Assembly: GCF_007845675.1 (NCBI RefSeq)
Contig: NZ_VOBR01000013.1
Coordinates: 62,001-126,000, forward strand
Direction: 5' to 3'
From: Lentzea tibetensis
Lineage (GTDB): Bacteria > Actinomycetota > Actinomycetes > Mycobacteriales > Pseudonocardiaceae
Length of the DNA stretch: 64,000 bases
Shown: positions 29,236 through 37,783 of the stretch, one piece after another
How the letters are laid out: the number at the start of each line of letters is the position of its first letter
Numbering within the stretch: position 1 is the first letter of the stretch
Made by a program: the position numbers and the translations under genes
The notes under the pieces: generated by a model
Database searches by the model: none
The model's input: the letters and a program-made list of their open reading frames with translations, nothing else
What the model was told of the DNA's origin: nothing

Positions 29236-29705
29236 ACGTCATCACCGCGCTCAAGGCGCGCGGGGAGACCGTGGCGACGGCCGAGTCGCTCACCGGTGGC
29301 CTCGTGTGCGCCGAGCTGACGTCGGTGCCCGGCGCGAGCGCGGTCGTGCGCGGCGGGCTGATCGTGTACGCCACGGAGCTCAAGCACGAGCTGGCCGGGG
29401 TCGACGAGACGCTGCTCGACGAGCACGGCGCCGTGCACCCCGAGGTCGCCAGGCAGCTGGCCGAAGGTGCCCGCCGGACGTGCGGCGCGACCTGGGGACT
29501 CGGGCTCACCGGGGTCGCCGGACCGGACCCGCAGGACGGGGTGGAACCCGGCACCGTGCACATCGCCATCGCCGGGCCCGAGGTGTCCTGTGTGCGCACC
29601 ATCACTGTGCGTGGCAACCGGCACGCGGTACGGTCGGCAGCGGTCGAGAACGCACTGCTCCTGCTGGCCGAACACCTGCCGATGACCGGCAGCGGGGAAC
29701 ATTGA
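29232..29705 (+). CDS. CinA C-terminal family protein (nicotinamide-nucleotide amidohydrolase)
   Basis: A 157-residue stand-alone CinA C-terminal / PncC-type protein. Motifs: ATAESLTGGLVCAELTSVPGAS, the RGGLIVYATELKHELAGV loop, EGARRTCGATWGLGLTGVAGP and GTVHIAIAGP. PncC enzymes deamidate NMN in pyridine-nucleotide recycling. GTG 29232 overlaps the pgsA stop. A ClgR-type box starts 14 bases after its stop, so the operon ends here. Confidence 0.9.
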   Translation: MNVITALKARGETVATAESLTGGLVCAELTSVPGASAVVRGGLIVYATELKHELAGVDETLLDEHGAVHPEVARQLAEGARRTCGATWGLGLTGVAGPDPQDGVEPGTVHIAIAGPEVSCVRTITVRGNRHAVRSAAVENALLLLAEHLPMTGSGEH

Positions 29706-29718
29706 GCCCTCCCCGCTC

Positions 29719-29732
29719 GTTCGCCCTTGGCG
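29719..29732 (+). promoter_or_regulatory. ClgR box upstream of clgR
   Basis: GTTCGC-CCTTG-GCG matches the actinobacterial ClgR operator pattern (GTTCGC-N5-GCG). It lies 79 bases before the clgR ATG, as expected for autoregulation. Confidence 0.7.
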
Positions 29733-29810
29733 GACGTGCTGCCAAGTCACTGCCCGTTGTCGGAGTGGATCGGTAACGTAGGGGCACGGCCGGCCGGAAG
29801 GAGGCGCGCG

Positions 29811-30218
29811 ATGACCGTGCTGCTACGCGAGGCGATCGGTGATCGGCTCCGCCACGCTCGCACAACCCAACGCCGCACGCTGCGCGAGGTCTCTCGGACC
29901 GCCCGTGTCAGCCTGGGGTACCTCTCCGAAGTGGAGCGCGGCCGCAAAGAGGCGTCCAGTGAGCTGCTGGCGGCCATCTGCGAGGCTCTCGACCTGCCAC
30001 TATCGGAACTCTTGCACCACGTCGCATCGGACATCGGTGCCGTGTCGAAGACTCCGGACACGGTTCCGGACACCGCGGCGGCGGGGAAGATCGAGGGTGG
30101 CCGCGTGCTGCCGTCGATGATCTCCGACGACCTGTCCGACCTGCGTCTGCAGCCCGTGCTGTCGCACCGGCTGTCCACGTCCATCGACCAGACGGCGAAG
30201 GCGGTCGTCGCCGCGTAG
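29811..30218 (+). CDS. clgR: ClgR, XRE-family activator of the Clp protease genes
   Basis: A 135-residue helix-turn-helix regulator controlling clp protease and chaperone genes and, in mycobacteria, the pspA operon. The HTH is at about 9-65: [20 protein letters not shown], then [21 protein letters not shown]. The C-terminus ends VVAA. In Streptomyces the terminal alanines mark ClgR for ClpP degradation, so a similar degron is plausible. AAGGAGG lies 6 bases before ATG 29811. It is next to pspA and pspM, as in M. tuberculosis. Confidence 0.93.
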   Translation: MTVLLREAIGDRLRHARTTQRRTLREVSRTARVSLGYLSEVERGRKEASSELLAAICEALDLPLSELLHHVASDIGAVSKTPDTVPDTAAAGKIEGGRVLPSMISDDLSDLRLQPVLSHRLSTSIDQTAKAVVAA

Positions 30219-30244
30219 TCCCGATCGCATCGAGGTCGGAAGTT

Positions 30245-30306
30245 CCCGTGCAACGGGTTGGCTACGTCACGCCGGGTTGCCGCATGCCCGCGCAACATCG
30301 CGGGCA
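30245..30306 (+). terminator. two hairpins in the clgR-pspA gap
   Basis: CCCGT-GCA-ACGGG (30245-30257) is followed by an 8-bp stem TGCCCGCG / CGCGGGCA (30285-30292, 30299-30306) with a 6-base loop. They begin 27 bases after clgR and may end or attenuate the transcript before pspA, which starts 142 bases later. Confidence 0.5.
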
Positions 30307-30447
30307 GGATTGGCGTCTTGAGGCTGTGCAACGAAGGTCTGAGGGTGACTCAGGGTGAACCCGGATATCTCCCCAGGTTGGTGGAAGCGCAGCCGCACAA
30401 TTGAGACGATGGATCCAACACCGGCACGGAGAAGGCAGGCGTAGGAG

Positions 30448-31299
30448 ATGGCCAGTCCGTTCGTGAAGTTCTGGAAGTACCTCATGGCTGCGTTCTCGTC
30501 GAAGATCGACGAGCACGCCGACCCGAAGGTGCAGATCCAGCAGGCCATCGAGGAGGCCCAGCGGCAGCACCAGGCGTTGTCCCAGCAGGCCGCAGCCGTC
30601 ATCGGCAACCAGCGTCAGCTGGAGATGAAGCTGAACCGGCAGCTGGGCGAGGTCGAGAAGCTGCAGGCGTCCGCACGGCAGGCGCTGGTGCTGGCCGACG
30701 AGGCCCGCGGCAAGGGCGACGAGCAGAAGGCCCAGCAGTTCGAGAACGCCGCGCAGAGCTTCGCCACCCAGCTCGTCACCGCCGAGCAGGGCATCGAGGA
30801 CCTGAAGACGCTGCACGACCAGTCCCTGCAGGCCGCCGGACAGGCGAAGCAGGCGGTCGAGCGCAACGCGATGGTGCTGCAGCAGAAGCTCGCCGAGCGC
30901 ACGAAGCTGCTCAGCCAGCTCGAGCAGGCGAAGATGCAGGAGCAGGTCTCCGCGTCGCTGCGGTCCATGACCGAGCTCGCGGCGCCCGGCAACGTGCCGT
31001 CGCTCGAAGAGGTCCGCGACAAGATCGAGAAGCGCTACGCGACCGCGATCGGTTCCGCGGAGCTCGCGGGCAACTCGGTGCAGGGCCGCATGCTCGAGGT
31101 GCAGCAGTCGACCACGCAGATGGCCGGCTCGTCGCGGCTGGAGCAGATCCGCGCGTCCATGCACGGCGGCTCGGTCGCACCGCAGGTCACCGCGGGTCAG
31201 GCGGCGTCGAACAACGCTGCCGCCGGCATCCAGGCCGAGATCCAGCAGCGCGTCGCGCAGGAGCAGAAGACCCAGCAGAACCCCCCGGCACAGGGCTAG
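30448..31299 (+). CDS. pspA: phage shock protein A (PspA/IM30/Vipp1)
   Basis: A 283-residue ESCRT-III-like membrane-remodelling protein that maintains the inner membrane under envelope stress. An amphipathic N-terminal helix ([18 protein letters not shown]) is followed by long coiled-coil helices rich in Gln, Ala, Glu and Lys from about 25 to 220. The Gly/Ala/Gln tail (about 230-283) is disordered and typical of actinobacterial PspA. An AGGAG RBS abuts the ATG. The next gene, 15 bases on, is pspM-like, and clgR precedes it. Confidence 0.93.
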   Translation: MASPFVKFWKYLMAAFSSKIDEHADPKVQIQQAIEEAQRQHQALSQQAAAVIGNQRQLEMKLNRQLGEVEKLQASARQALVLADEARGKGDEQKAQQFENAAQSFATQLVTAEQGIEDLKTLHDQSLQAAGQAKQAVERNAMVLQQKLAERTKLLSQLEQAKMQEQVSASLRSMTELAAPGNVPSLEEVRDKIEKRYATAIGSAELAGNSVQGRMLEVQQSTTQMAGSSRLEQIRASMHGGSVAPQVTAGQAASNNAAAGIQAEIQQRVAQEQKTQQNPPAQG

Positions 31300-31314
31300 T
31301 AGAGGAGTTCGACG

Positions 31315-32118
31315 GTGATGATGGAGCCCCGGAGACGTGCCGACGAGATCATCAACTTCGTCGGTGACAACCTCCGGGGTCACCCGCTCGCCGACCAGGT
31401 CCGGAACAAGATCGAGGCCTGGAACGACCCCCGCAGGAAGCTCGACCGCAAGCGTGAGCGCGCCAGCAGCGCGCTGACCGTGTGGGCGATCCTGATCACG
31501 ATCTTCGGCACGCTCGCCGTCTTCGGGTTCACCGGCGTGCTCGGCACCGCCGTGGGCGTCATGGGCACGCTCGGCGCGGGCGTCATGGGCGTGCTGGCCA
31601 TCCGCACCGGCCAGAAGATGCGCCAGCTCACCGCCGCCCGGCAGCGCCTCGAGCTGACCATGCCGCCGAAGCGCCCTCCGCTGCCGCCGCACATCTCGGC
31701 GGCCCGCATGCCGATGGAGCAGCTGCACTCCGCCGAGGACACGCTCGCGGAGCTGCTGCGCCAGCTCGACTCGTCGGCGCTCACGTCGATGCCGACGTCG
31801 TCCATCCAGCACGCCCGTGCGACGAGCGCCGAGGCGTCGGCCGCGATCAGAGCGCTGTCCGCGCAGCTCCAGGGCGTCGAACGGGCCCGCAACACCGCGC
31901 CGCCGCTCCAGCGCGCACCGCTGGTCGAGAGCGTCCGGGTGCTGCGCGCTCGCCTCGCCGACGGCGTGGACGGCTACTGTGCGCTAGTGGCCGCCGCGGG
32001 CAACGCGCTGGCGGCCAGCACGGCCCAGAACCCCAGGTCGGTGCTGGACGACGCCACGGACCACCTCGCCGGACTCGCCTCCGCCATGCGAGATGTATCA
32101 GGCTACTCAGCGTTCTGA
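31315..32118 (+). CDS. pspM: PspM-like phage-shock envelope-stress membrane protein
   Basis: A 267-residue protein matching the position and shape of mycobacterial Rv2743c/PspM. A basic N-terminus (DPRRKLDRKRERASS) precedes two close membrane helices (LTVWAILITIFGTLAVFGF and a Gly-rich GVMGTLGAGVMGVLAI). A long helical cytoplasmic domain follows. In mycobacteria PspM binds PspA and anchors it to the membrane. A GAGGAG RBS precedes GTG 31315. No PspN homologue follows; the next gene is a permease 167 bp away. Confidence 0.85.
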   Translation: MMMEPRRRADEIINFVGDNLRGHPLADQVRNKIEAWNDPRRKLDRKRERASSALTVWAILITIFGTLAVFGFTGVLGTAVGVMGTLGAGVMGVLAIRTGQKMRQLTAARQRLELTMPPKRPPLPPHISAARMPMEQLHSAEDTLAELLRQLDSSALTSMPTSSIQHARATSAEASAAIRALSAQLQGVERARNTAPPLQRAPLVESVRVLRARLADGVDGYCALVAAAGNALAASTAQNPRSVLDDATDHLAGLASAMRDVSGYSAF

Positions 32119-32285
32119 GTCACCTTACGTAGCCAGCTTTGCCAAAAGGATCGGCTATCACTGGATCTCACTACGTCTATCGTGTGATTATCAGACCGTT
32201 ATCTAGCCGTAGCCACTACATGGCGTGGCAGGATCCCTGAGTCGGACAAGGGCTGGTCCGGCTGGGTTTGCCGGGAGGCATTGCG

Positions 32286-33545
32286 TTGGCGTTGTGGACC
32301 GTGCACGGAGACGGTCGGGTTACCGACAGTGAAACCGTCGCACCGCAGGAGCGGCTGAGCTGGCCGCTCACCATCGGGTTCGGCGTGCAGCACCTGATCG
32401 CCATGTTCGGCGCCACGGTGCTCGTTCCCCTCGCCACCGGTCTGCCCATCGCCACCACCCTCTTCTTCTCCGGCATCGGCACGCTGCTGTTCCTCGTGAT
32501 CACCAAGAACCGCGTCCCGAGCTACCTCGGCTCGTCGTTCGCGTTCGTCGCCCCGCTCGTCGCCGCCCGCGAGCAGGGCGTCGCCGCCCAGCTCGGCGGC
32601 GTGGTCGCCGCGGGCCTGCTGGTGATCGTCGTCGGCATCGCCGTCAAGGCGCTCGGCGTCCGGATGCTCGAGTCCGTCATGCCGCCGGTCGTCACCGGCG
32701 CCGTCGTGATCCTCATCGGACTGAACCTCGCGCACAGCTCGACCAAGCAGTTCGCCCAGCAGCCCGTGCTCGCGGCCGCGACGATGGCCGTCATCCTGGT
32801 CGCCGGCGTGCTCGGCCGCGGCCTGGTGTTCCGGATGTCCGTGCTGCTCGGCGTGGTCGGCGTGTGGCTGGGCGGCCTGGCGTTCGGCGCCGTGTCGTCC
32901 TCGCGCCTGGACGCGCTGCGCGAGGCCGCGTGGCTCGGCCTGCCGCAGCTGCAACGCCCCGAGCTGCGCCCGTCCGTCGTGCTGCTGGTGCTGCCCGTGG
33001 TGATCGTGCTGGTCGCTGAGAACGTCGGCCACGTGAAGGCCGTCGCCGCGCTGACCGGCCGCAACCTCGACGGCAGCATCGGTGACTCGATCATCGCCAA
33101 CGGCCTGTCGACGACGCTGGCCGGTCTCGGCGGCGGTAGCGGCACCACCACGTACTCCGAGAACATCGGCGTCATGGCGGTCACCAAGGTGTACTCGACG
33201 GCCGCCTACGCGTTCGCCGCCGGGTTCGCCGTGCTGCTGTCGTTCTCGCCCAAGTTCGCCGCGTTGCTCGGCACCATCCCGGCCGGGGTGCTCGGTGGGG
33301 CCACGCTCGTGCTCTACGGGCTCATCGCGTTGATCGGTGTGCGGATCTGGATGGAGAGCGAGGTCGATCTCACCAACCCCGCCAACGCGCTCGTCGGCGG
33401 CGCGGCGATCGTGGCCGGAGTTGGGGATCTGACGCTGACCATCGGCACGCTCGACATGGGTGGCCTCGTGTGGGGCTCGCTGCTGATCGTGATCCTGCAC
33501 CCGGTGATGCGGTGGTTGCGGGCTGCTCAGCGCCAGACCGGGTGA
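32286..33545 (+). CDS. uracil/xanthine permease, NCS2 family
   Basis: A nucleobase:proton symporter of 419 residues with about 12-14 membrane helices. The family hallmarks are VQHLIAMFGATVLVP in the first helix and GGGSGTTTYSENIGVMAVTKV in helix 10, which marks uracil permease-type members. TTG 32286 is chosen because GGGAGG ends 7 bases upstream; a second TTG lies 18 bases earlier. The 167-bp upstream region is comparatively AT-rich and probably holds the promoter. The stop overlaps the GTG of the next gene by 4 bases, coupling it to a HEPN-like gene. Confidence 0.9.
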   Translation: MALWTVHGDGRVTDSETVAPQERLSWPLTIGFGVQHLIAMFGATVLVPLATGLPIATTLFFSGIGTLLFLVITKNRVPSYLGSSFAFVAPLVAAREQGVAAQLGGVVAAGLLVIVVGIAVKALGVRMLESVMPPVVTGAVVILIGLNLAHSSTKQFAQQPVLAAATMAVILVAGVLGRGLVFRMSVLLGVVGVWLGGLAFGAVSSSRLDALREAAWLGLPQLQRPELRPSVVLLVLPVVIVLVAENVGHVKAVAALTGRNLDGSIGDSIIANGLSTTLAGLGGGSGTTTYSENIGVMAVTKVYSTAAYAFAAGFAVLLSFSPKFAALLGTIPAGVLGGATLVLYGLIALIGVRIWMESEVDLTNPANALVGGAAIVAGVGDLTLTIGTLDMGGLVWGSLLIVILHPVMRWLRAAQRQTG

Positions 33546-35281
33546 CCTACCGCGGCTTCGACGCCGAACTGCTCGAACAGCTCGACGACTCGCACCGCAC
33601 CTACCTCCTGCAGCACGTCCTCCGGGCGATCGAGCCCGCGTCGATGCTGAGCAAGCACGTCAGCTCCGCGGGTGGTCTCGCCACCGAGCTTCCCCGGCTG
33701 GCCGCCGCCCGGCGCAGCCACGAGCGGCGCGGACAGCCCCAGGCCAGGCTCCTGGGCAGGCTCGGCGACCAGGCGGACCGCTCCGTCGCCGAGCTGACCG
33801 CTCTGTGGCCCGGGAACCCGCTCGCGGGTGGCATCCCCGACGCTCTCGACGCCCTGCTGCCGGACGTGGAGCGGTTCCTCACCGACGAGTTCCTCGTCGC
33901 GTGGGAGCACGACCCCGGCTGGCCGAAGCTGGTGCGGCTCGGCGACGAGCTGGCCTGCCTGGTCGCCACCACCGGCCGTGATCCGGAGACGCTGCAGCGC
34001 GACCTGACGAACGTGGCGCGCGGGCACGGCGATGCCGCTGCCTTCCTCGACGCCCTGCTTCCGCCACACCGGGCCTACCAGGTCGCGTGCGTCGTGCGCG
34101 GCGCCGAGCACCTCGACGAGCTGGCGGCGTTCGAACCGACCGCGCGACAGGAACCGCTGAAGCACGCCCACCGGCTCGGCTTCGGCCCCGCGACGCAGCG
34201 GCTGCGCGCGTTCCTCGACGGTGTCGAGCCCGGCGGGTGCGTCGTGATCATCGAAACCCGTGCGCCGGACAAGCCGTCGGCGGCACGGATGGTCCGCAGG
34301 CGCCTCACCGAGCTGCTCGACCAGTACGTCGCGGGACACCGGCTGCTGACGTTGGCGCTGCACCCGGAGACCGTGGTGTGCAGAGCGGGCGAGCTGGACA
34401 CCCTGCGGTTCCGGGTGCCGGTCGGCAACACGACCCGAGCCAGGCCCCTCGTGCTCGGTGCGCCGGACGAGCTGCTCGGTGCGTTGCGCATGGCGCATCA
34501 GGCCCGCGCGACGGACTCGCCGACCACGGCCATCGCGCTCGCCTGGTCCGCGCTGGAGGCGTGTGGGGTGGAACGCGACCCACTCGCGAAGGCGCTGGCG
34601 CTGCAGGTGCTGCGGCAGCAGGTCGCGGACACGCGGCACCTGGTGCACCAGTCCGTGACCGCGTTCGAGCGCACCGCCCGCAAGCGGGCCGCCCGAGCCG
34701 ACGCGGTGCTGCGCTCGCTCACCGGTGACCACCCCGAGGTCGGCGCCCGCCGTGCGGAGGCGCTGCGGCGCAAGGCGGACGCCGACGCCGAGGTGGCGCG
34801 GATCGAGGCGGAGCTGGTGGCGGCGCTGGACCGGATCGCCGAGGAAGCGCCGGTCGACGCGTTCCACAACGTGGTGGACCTCAACGCGTGGTTCCGCATG
34901 CTGCGCCGCGGCGAGGAGTTGGTGCCGCGGCTGCACCCGCTCGCGCGGCGGCAGGTCGCCGAGTGGCGCGACGCCGTGGCGGGGGAGTGGCTCGAGTGTC
35001 AGCGGCACCGCCTGCTCCGCGTGCTCGACGCCGTCTACGCGACGCGCAACCAGTCGCTGCACTCGGGAGTGTTCCGCGCCGAGGGCGACACGGTGCTCGG
35101 CGTCGGCGCGGTGATGGTGGTGGACCTGACGCTGGAGGTGCTGGGCAACTGGTACCGGCGCTCGCGCACGGACCGGGCGCCGAGCGCGGTGATCAGGAGA
35201 TTGGCCGCCCGTTACGACGCGGTGGGCGGCTTCGACGAGCTCGACCTCGTGCGGCTGACCAGCCCGAGGGAAGGTGAGTAG
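33542..35281 (+). CDS. uncharacterised protein with probable Apea-like HEPN domain
   Basis: A 579-residue cytosolic protein with no established function. The C-terminal half looks HEPN-like. A TTAIALAWSALEACG helix resembles the alpha-helix of Apea-like HEPN domains, and near the end YATRNQSLHSGVF gives the RN-x3-H motif that is the active site of HEPN RNases. The N-terminal 250 residues are helical and unassigned, with VIIETRAPDKPSAARM suggesting a small alpha/beta segment. GTG 33542 overlaps the permease stop. HEPN proteins are often RNases in toxin or anti-phage systems. That role is inference, since no antitoxin is next to it. Confidence 0.6.
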   Translation: MTYRGFDAELLEQLDDSHRTYLLQHVLRAIEPASMLSKHVSSAGGLATELPRLAAARRSHERRGQPQARLLGRLGDQADRSVAELTALWPGNPLAGGIPDALDALLPDVERFLTDEFLVAWEHDPGWPKLVRLGDELACLVATTGRDPETLQRDLTNVARGHGDAAAFLDALLPPHRAYQVACVVRGAEHLDELAAFEPTARQEPLKHAHRLGFGPATQRLRAFLDGVEPGGCVVIIETRAPDKPSAARMVRRRLTELLDQYVAGHRLLTLALHPETVVCRAGELDTLRFRVPVGNTTRARPLVLGAPDELLGALRMAHQARATDSPTTAIALAWSALEACGVERDPLAKALALQVLRQQVADTRHLVHQSVTAFERTARKRAARADAVLRSLTGDHPEVGARRAEALRRKADADAEVARIEAELVAALDRIAEEAPVDAFHNVVDLNAWFRMLRRGEELVPRLHPLARRQVAEWRDAVAGEWLECQRHRLLRVLDAVYATRNQSLHSGVFRAEGDTVLGVGAVMVVDLTLEVLGNWYRRSRTDRAPSAVIRRLAARYDAVGGFDELDLVRLTSPREGE

Positions 35282-35308
35282 GAGGCGTCTTGCCGTTGGA
35301 CGACTCGC

Positions 35309-35334
35309 GGGCGAGGCCGGGACTCGAACCCGGC
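35309..35334 (-). other. tRNA 3'-end relic (T-arm plus acceptor strand)
   Basis: On the minus strand GCCGGG-TTCGAGT-CCCGGC (35316-35334) is a perfect T-arm with the canonical 7-base loop, followed by acceptor-like CTCGCCC (35309-35315). No matching 5' half (GGGCGAG) is found within the expected 70-90 bases, so this is not a whole tRNA. Such 3' ends are the usual footprint of tRNA-targeting integrases. Confidence 0.5.
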
Positions 35335-35438
35335 GTCTCCTCCTGGCTCCCAGCGTACCGGTCCACCCGGTCGTGTGGTTTTGCAAATGTCCCGCCGTGC
35401 GATCCCTTCGTGGGAACGACGAAACGGGGTGGGTCTCG

Positions 35439-35549
35439 ATGGTGCTGGCGGCGTACTACACGGTGCTGATGACCGCGTGCGTGGTCATCGCGGGCAGCCT
35501 CGCGGCATCCAGGATCAGGCTGCTGCGCGACCGCAGGACGCGTCCGTGA
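35439..35549 (+). CDS. 36-residue membrane microprotein coupled to the glycosyltransferase
   Basis: A short gene starting at ATG 35439, behind a GGGGTGGG-rich leader. The product is one membrane helix (VLMTACVVIAGSLAASRI) with a strongly basic tail ([10 protein letters not shown]). Its TGA overlaps the GTG of the GT2 gene by 4 bases. This coupling argues that it is a real gene. It may be a small partner of the synthase, in the way IcaD/PgaD accompany IcaA/PgaC, but no homology to those was seen. Confidence 0.55.
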   Translation: MVLAAYYTVLMTACVVIAGSLAASRIRLLRDRRTRP

Positions 35550-36775
35550 GCCTGCTCGGGGTGCTGATGGTGGTGCTGGCCATCGTCGGTGTGACGCGGG
35601 TCTGCGTGGTGCTCGTCGCCGCGGACCTCTACGACCTGTCGCTCTCGCGCGCCGAGCAGACACCGGAGTACCGCCCGCGCGTGTGGGTCGTGATTCCGGC
35701 GTACAACGAGGAGCTCTGCGTGGTGCGGGCCGTCCGGTCGGTGCTCGCGAGCGACTACGCCGACGTCCGGGTCGTCGTGGTCGACGACGGTTCCACGGAC
35801 CGGACGCGGGAGGTGCTCGGCGAGGTCGACGATCCGCGGTTCACCGCGGTCAGCCAGCCGAACGCGGGCAAGGCCGCCGCGATCAACGCCGGGGTGCGCG
35901 ACCACGTCGGCGACGGCCTGCTGATGGTGCTGGACGCGGACTCCATGCTCACGAAGGGCGCGATCACCAAGATGGTCGCCCACTTCGCGGACGAGCGGGT
36001 GCTCGCGGCCGCGGCCAACGTCAAGATCCTCGCGCCGCGCGGGGTGCTGGGGTGGGTGCAACGGCTGGAGTACGCGGTCGTGCACCGGCTCAAGCAGGGC
36101 TACACGGTGTTCAACTGCGAGTACGTGATCGGGGGTGTCGGCTCGGCGTTCCGCACGGAGATCGTGCGCAGGTGCGGGCTGTTCGACTGCGACACGCTCA
36201 CCGAGGACATCGACTTCTCGATGAAGATCCTCGCCAGGGTGGGCAATCTTCAATGGCGCATCGTGTTCGCCGCGGACGTGGTCGCGCTGACGGAGGCGGT
36301 GCCGTCGCTGAAAGGCCTGCTGCGGCAGCGGTTCCGGTGGAAGTTCGGGCGCCTGCAGGCGTTCGCGAAGCACCGCGAGCTGTTCTTCAGCAGGCGGCCC
36401 GAGCACTCGCGGCTGCTGTCGTGGCTGCACCTGCCGTACACGGCGGCGGGGGAGGTGCTGGTGCTGCTGGAACCGCTGTTCCTGTACGTCGTGGTCAGCG
36501 CGACCGCGCGCACCGGGTGGTTCGTCGGTGTCGGGTTGTTGTGCGCGGTGTACTCGGGGGTCGCGCTGTTCACGGTGCTCGGCGACCGGACCGAGCCGGT
36601 CAGGGACAAGCTGCCGCTGCTCGCGCTGGTCCCGGTCGCCTACCCGCTGCTGATGGTGATCGTGGTGGTCGACTTCTCCGCGGTGCTCAGGTCCGCCGCC
36701 ATGTTCCTTCGCCAGCACCGGCCGGCGAGCCGGTGGGAGCACGTGGAGCGCACGGGCCTCACAGTGCCTGGTTGA
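35546..36775 (+). CDS. membrane GT2 glycosyltransferase, PgaC/IcaA-like
   Basis: A 409-residue processive-type family 2 glycosyltransferase. One N-terminal helix precedes the GT-A domain: [33 protein letters not shown], the DAD of [12 protein letters not shown], the TED of [11 protein letters not shown], and the QRFRW acceptor motif ([12 protein letters not shown]). Three to four C-terminal membrane helices would form the channel. This layout fits exopolysaccharide synthases such as poly-N-acetylglucosamine synthase. The sugar is not predictable. GTG 35546 overlaps the microprotein stop. The 3' end overlaps convergent pyrD by 17 bases. Confidence 0.88.
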   Translation: MSLLGVLMVVLAIVGVTRVCVVLVAADLYDLSLSRAEQTPEYRPRVWVVIPAYNEELCVVRAVRSVLASDYADVRVVVVDDGSTDRTREVLGEVDDPRFTAVSQPNAGKAAAINAGVRDHVGDGLLMVLDADSMLTKGAITKMVAHFADERVLAAAANVKILAPRGVLGWVQRLEYAVVHRLKQGYTVFNCEYVIGGVGSAFRTEIVRRCGLFDCDTLTEDIDFSMKILARVGNLQWRIVFAADVVALTEAVPSLKGLLRQRFRWKFGRLQAFAKHRELFFSRRPEHSRLLSWLHLPYTAAGEVLVLLEPLFLYVVVSATARTGWFVGVGLLCAVYSGVALFTVLGDRTEPVRDKLPLLALVPVAYPLLMVIVVVDFSAVLRSAAMFLRQHRPASRWEHVERTGLTVPG

Positions 36776-37772
36776 TGCGCCTGACCAGGCCGGGGCCCTC
36801 GTAGATGAACCCGGTGTAGATCTGCAGCAGGCTGGCGCCCGCGTCGAACATGCGCAGCGCGTCCTCGGCCGACGCGATGCCGCCGACGCCGATGATCGGC
36901 AGCTTGCCGTCGGTCTCCTTGCTGACGAACCGGACGACCTCGCGGGCCCGTTCGGTCAGCGGCCGGCCGCTCAGGCCGCCCGCCTCCGGCGCCAGCGCCT
37001 GGTCGGCGGGGGCCAGCCCGTCGCGGCTCAGCGTCGTGTTGGTGGCGATGATCCCGGCGATGCCGTTGTCCGAGCACACCTGCAGCACCTCGGCGATCGC
37101 CGTGTCCGAGAGGTCCGGTGCGATCTTCACCAGGATCGGCTTGCGCGGCTGGCCCAGTGCCAGCTCGGTGGCCGTCGCGGTGAGCTCCTGGAGCAGCTCG
37201 TCGAGCGCGGTCTTGTCCTGGAGGCTGCGCAGGCCGGGCGTGTTGGGGGAGCTGACGTTGATCGCGAAGTAGTCGCCGAAGCGGTAGAGGGCGCGCAGCG
37301 ACTGCCGGTAGTCGTCGACGGCCTCCTCGACCGGCGTGACCTTGGACTTGCCGATGCTGATGCCCAGCGGCACCTTCAGCCGCAGCCCGTCGAGCTTCGC
37401 CGCGAGCTCCTGCGAGCCCGCGTTGTTGAAGCCCATCCGGTTGATGATCGCTTCGCTGTCGCGCAGCCGGAACAGGCGGGGGCGGGGGTTGCCGGGCTGC
37501 GGGTGGCGGGTGACCGTGCCGACCTCGACGAAGCCGAACCCCAGCGCGGGCCACGCGGGCAGCGCGCGACCGTCCTTGTCGAGCCCAGCGGCCAGGCCGA
37601 CCGGGTTGGGGAACCGGACGCCGAACACCGTGCGCGGGTTGTTGTCGGCCGTGCTGAACCGCATCAACGGGCTCAGTCGCGCGAGCGTGTTGAGCGTCGT
37701 CTCGTGCACCCGCTCGGCGTCACCACCGTGCAGGCGGAACAACGCCTTCCGTACCACCTGCTTGTAGACCAC
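36759..37772 (-). CDS. pyrD: dihydroorotate dehydrogenase (quinone), class 2
   Basis: Oxidises dihydroorotate to orotate in pyrimidine synthesis, passing electrons to membrane quinones. The 337-residue length and N-terminal helix ([16 protein letters not shown]) are those of class 2. Motifs: [42 protein letters not shown], the catalytic serine in [24 protein letters not shown] and [12 protein letters not shown]. The GTG start at 37772 is 11 bases after the P450 stop on the same strand, so the two genes share a transcript. The pyrD stop lies inside the GT2 3' end. Confidence 0.95.
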   Translation of the reverse strand: MVYKQVVRKALFRLHGGDAERVHETTLNTLARLSPLMRFSTADNNPRTVFGVRFPNPVGLAAGLDKDGRALPAWPALGFGFVEVGTVTRHPQPGNPRPRLFRLRDSEAIINRMGFNNAGSQELAAKLDGLRLKVPLGISIGKSKVTPVEEAVDDYRQSLRALYRFGDYFAINVSSPNTPGLRSLQDKTALDELLQELTATATELALGQPRKPILVKIAPDLSDTAIAEVLQVCSDNGIAGIIATNTTLSRDGLAPADQALAPEAGGLSGRPLTERAREVVRFVSKETDGKLPIIGVGGIASAEDALRMFDAGASLLQIYTGFIYEGPGLVRRINQAL

Positions 37773-37783
37773 AGGGGTGAAGC

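Noticed and set aside
35281-35400. A complete tRNA gene on the minus strand
   Set aside because: Only the T-arm and 3' acceptor strand are present. No 5' acceptor, D-arm or anticodon arm could be folded.
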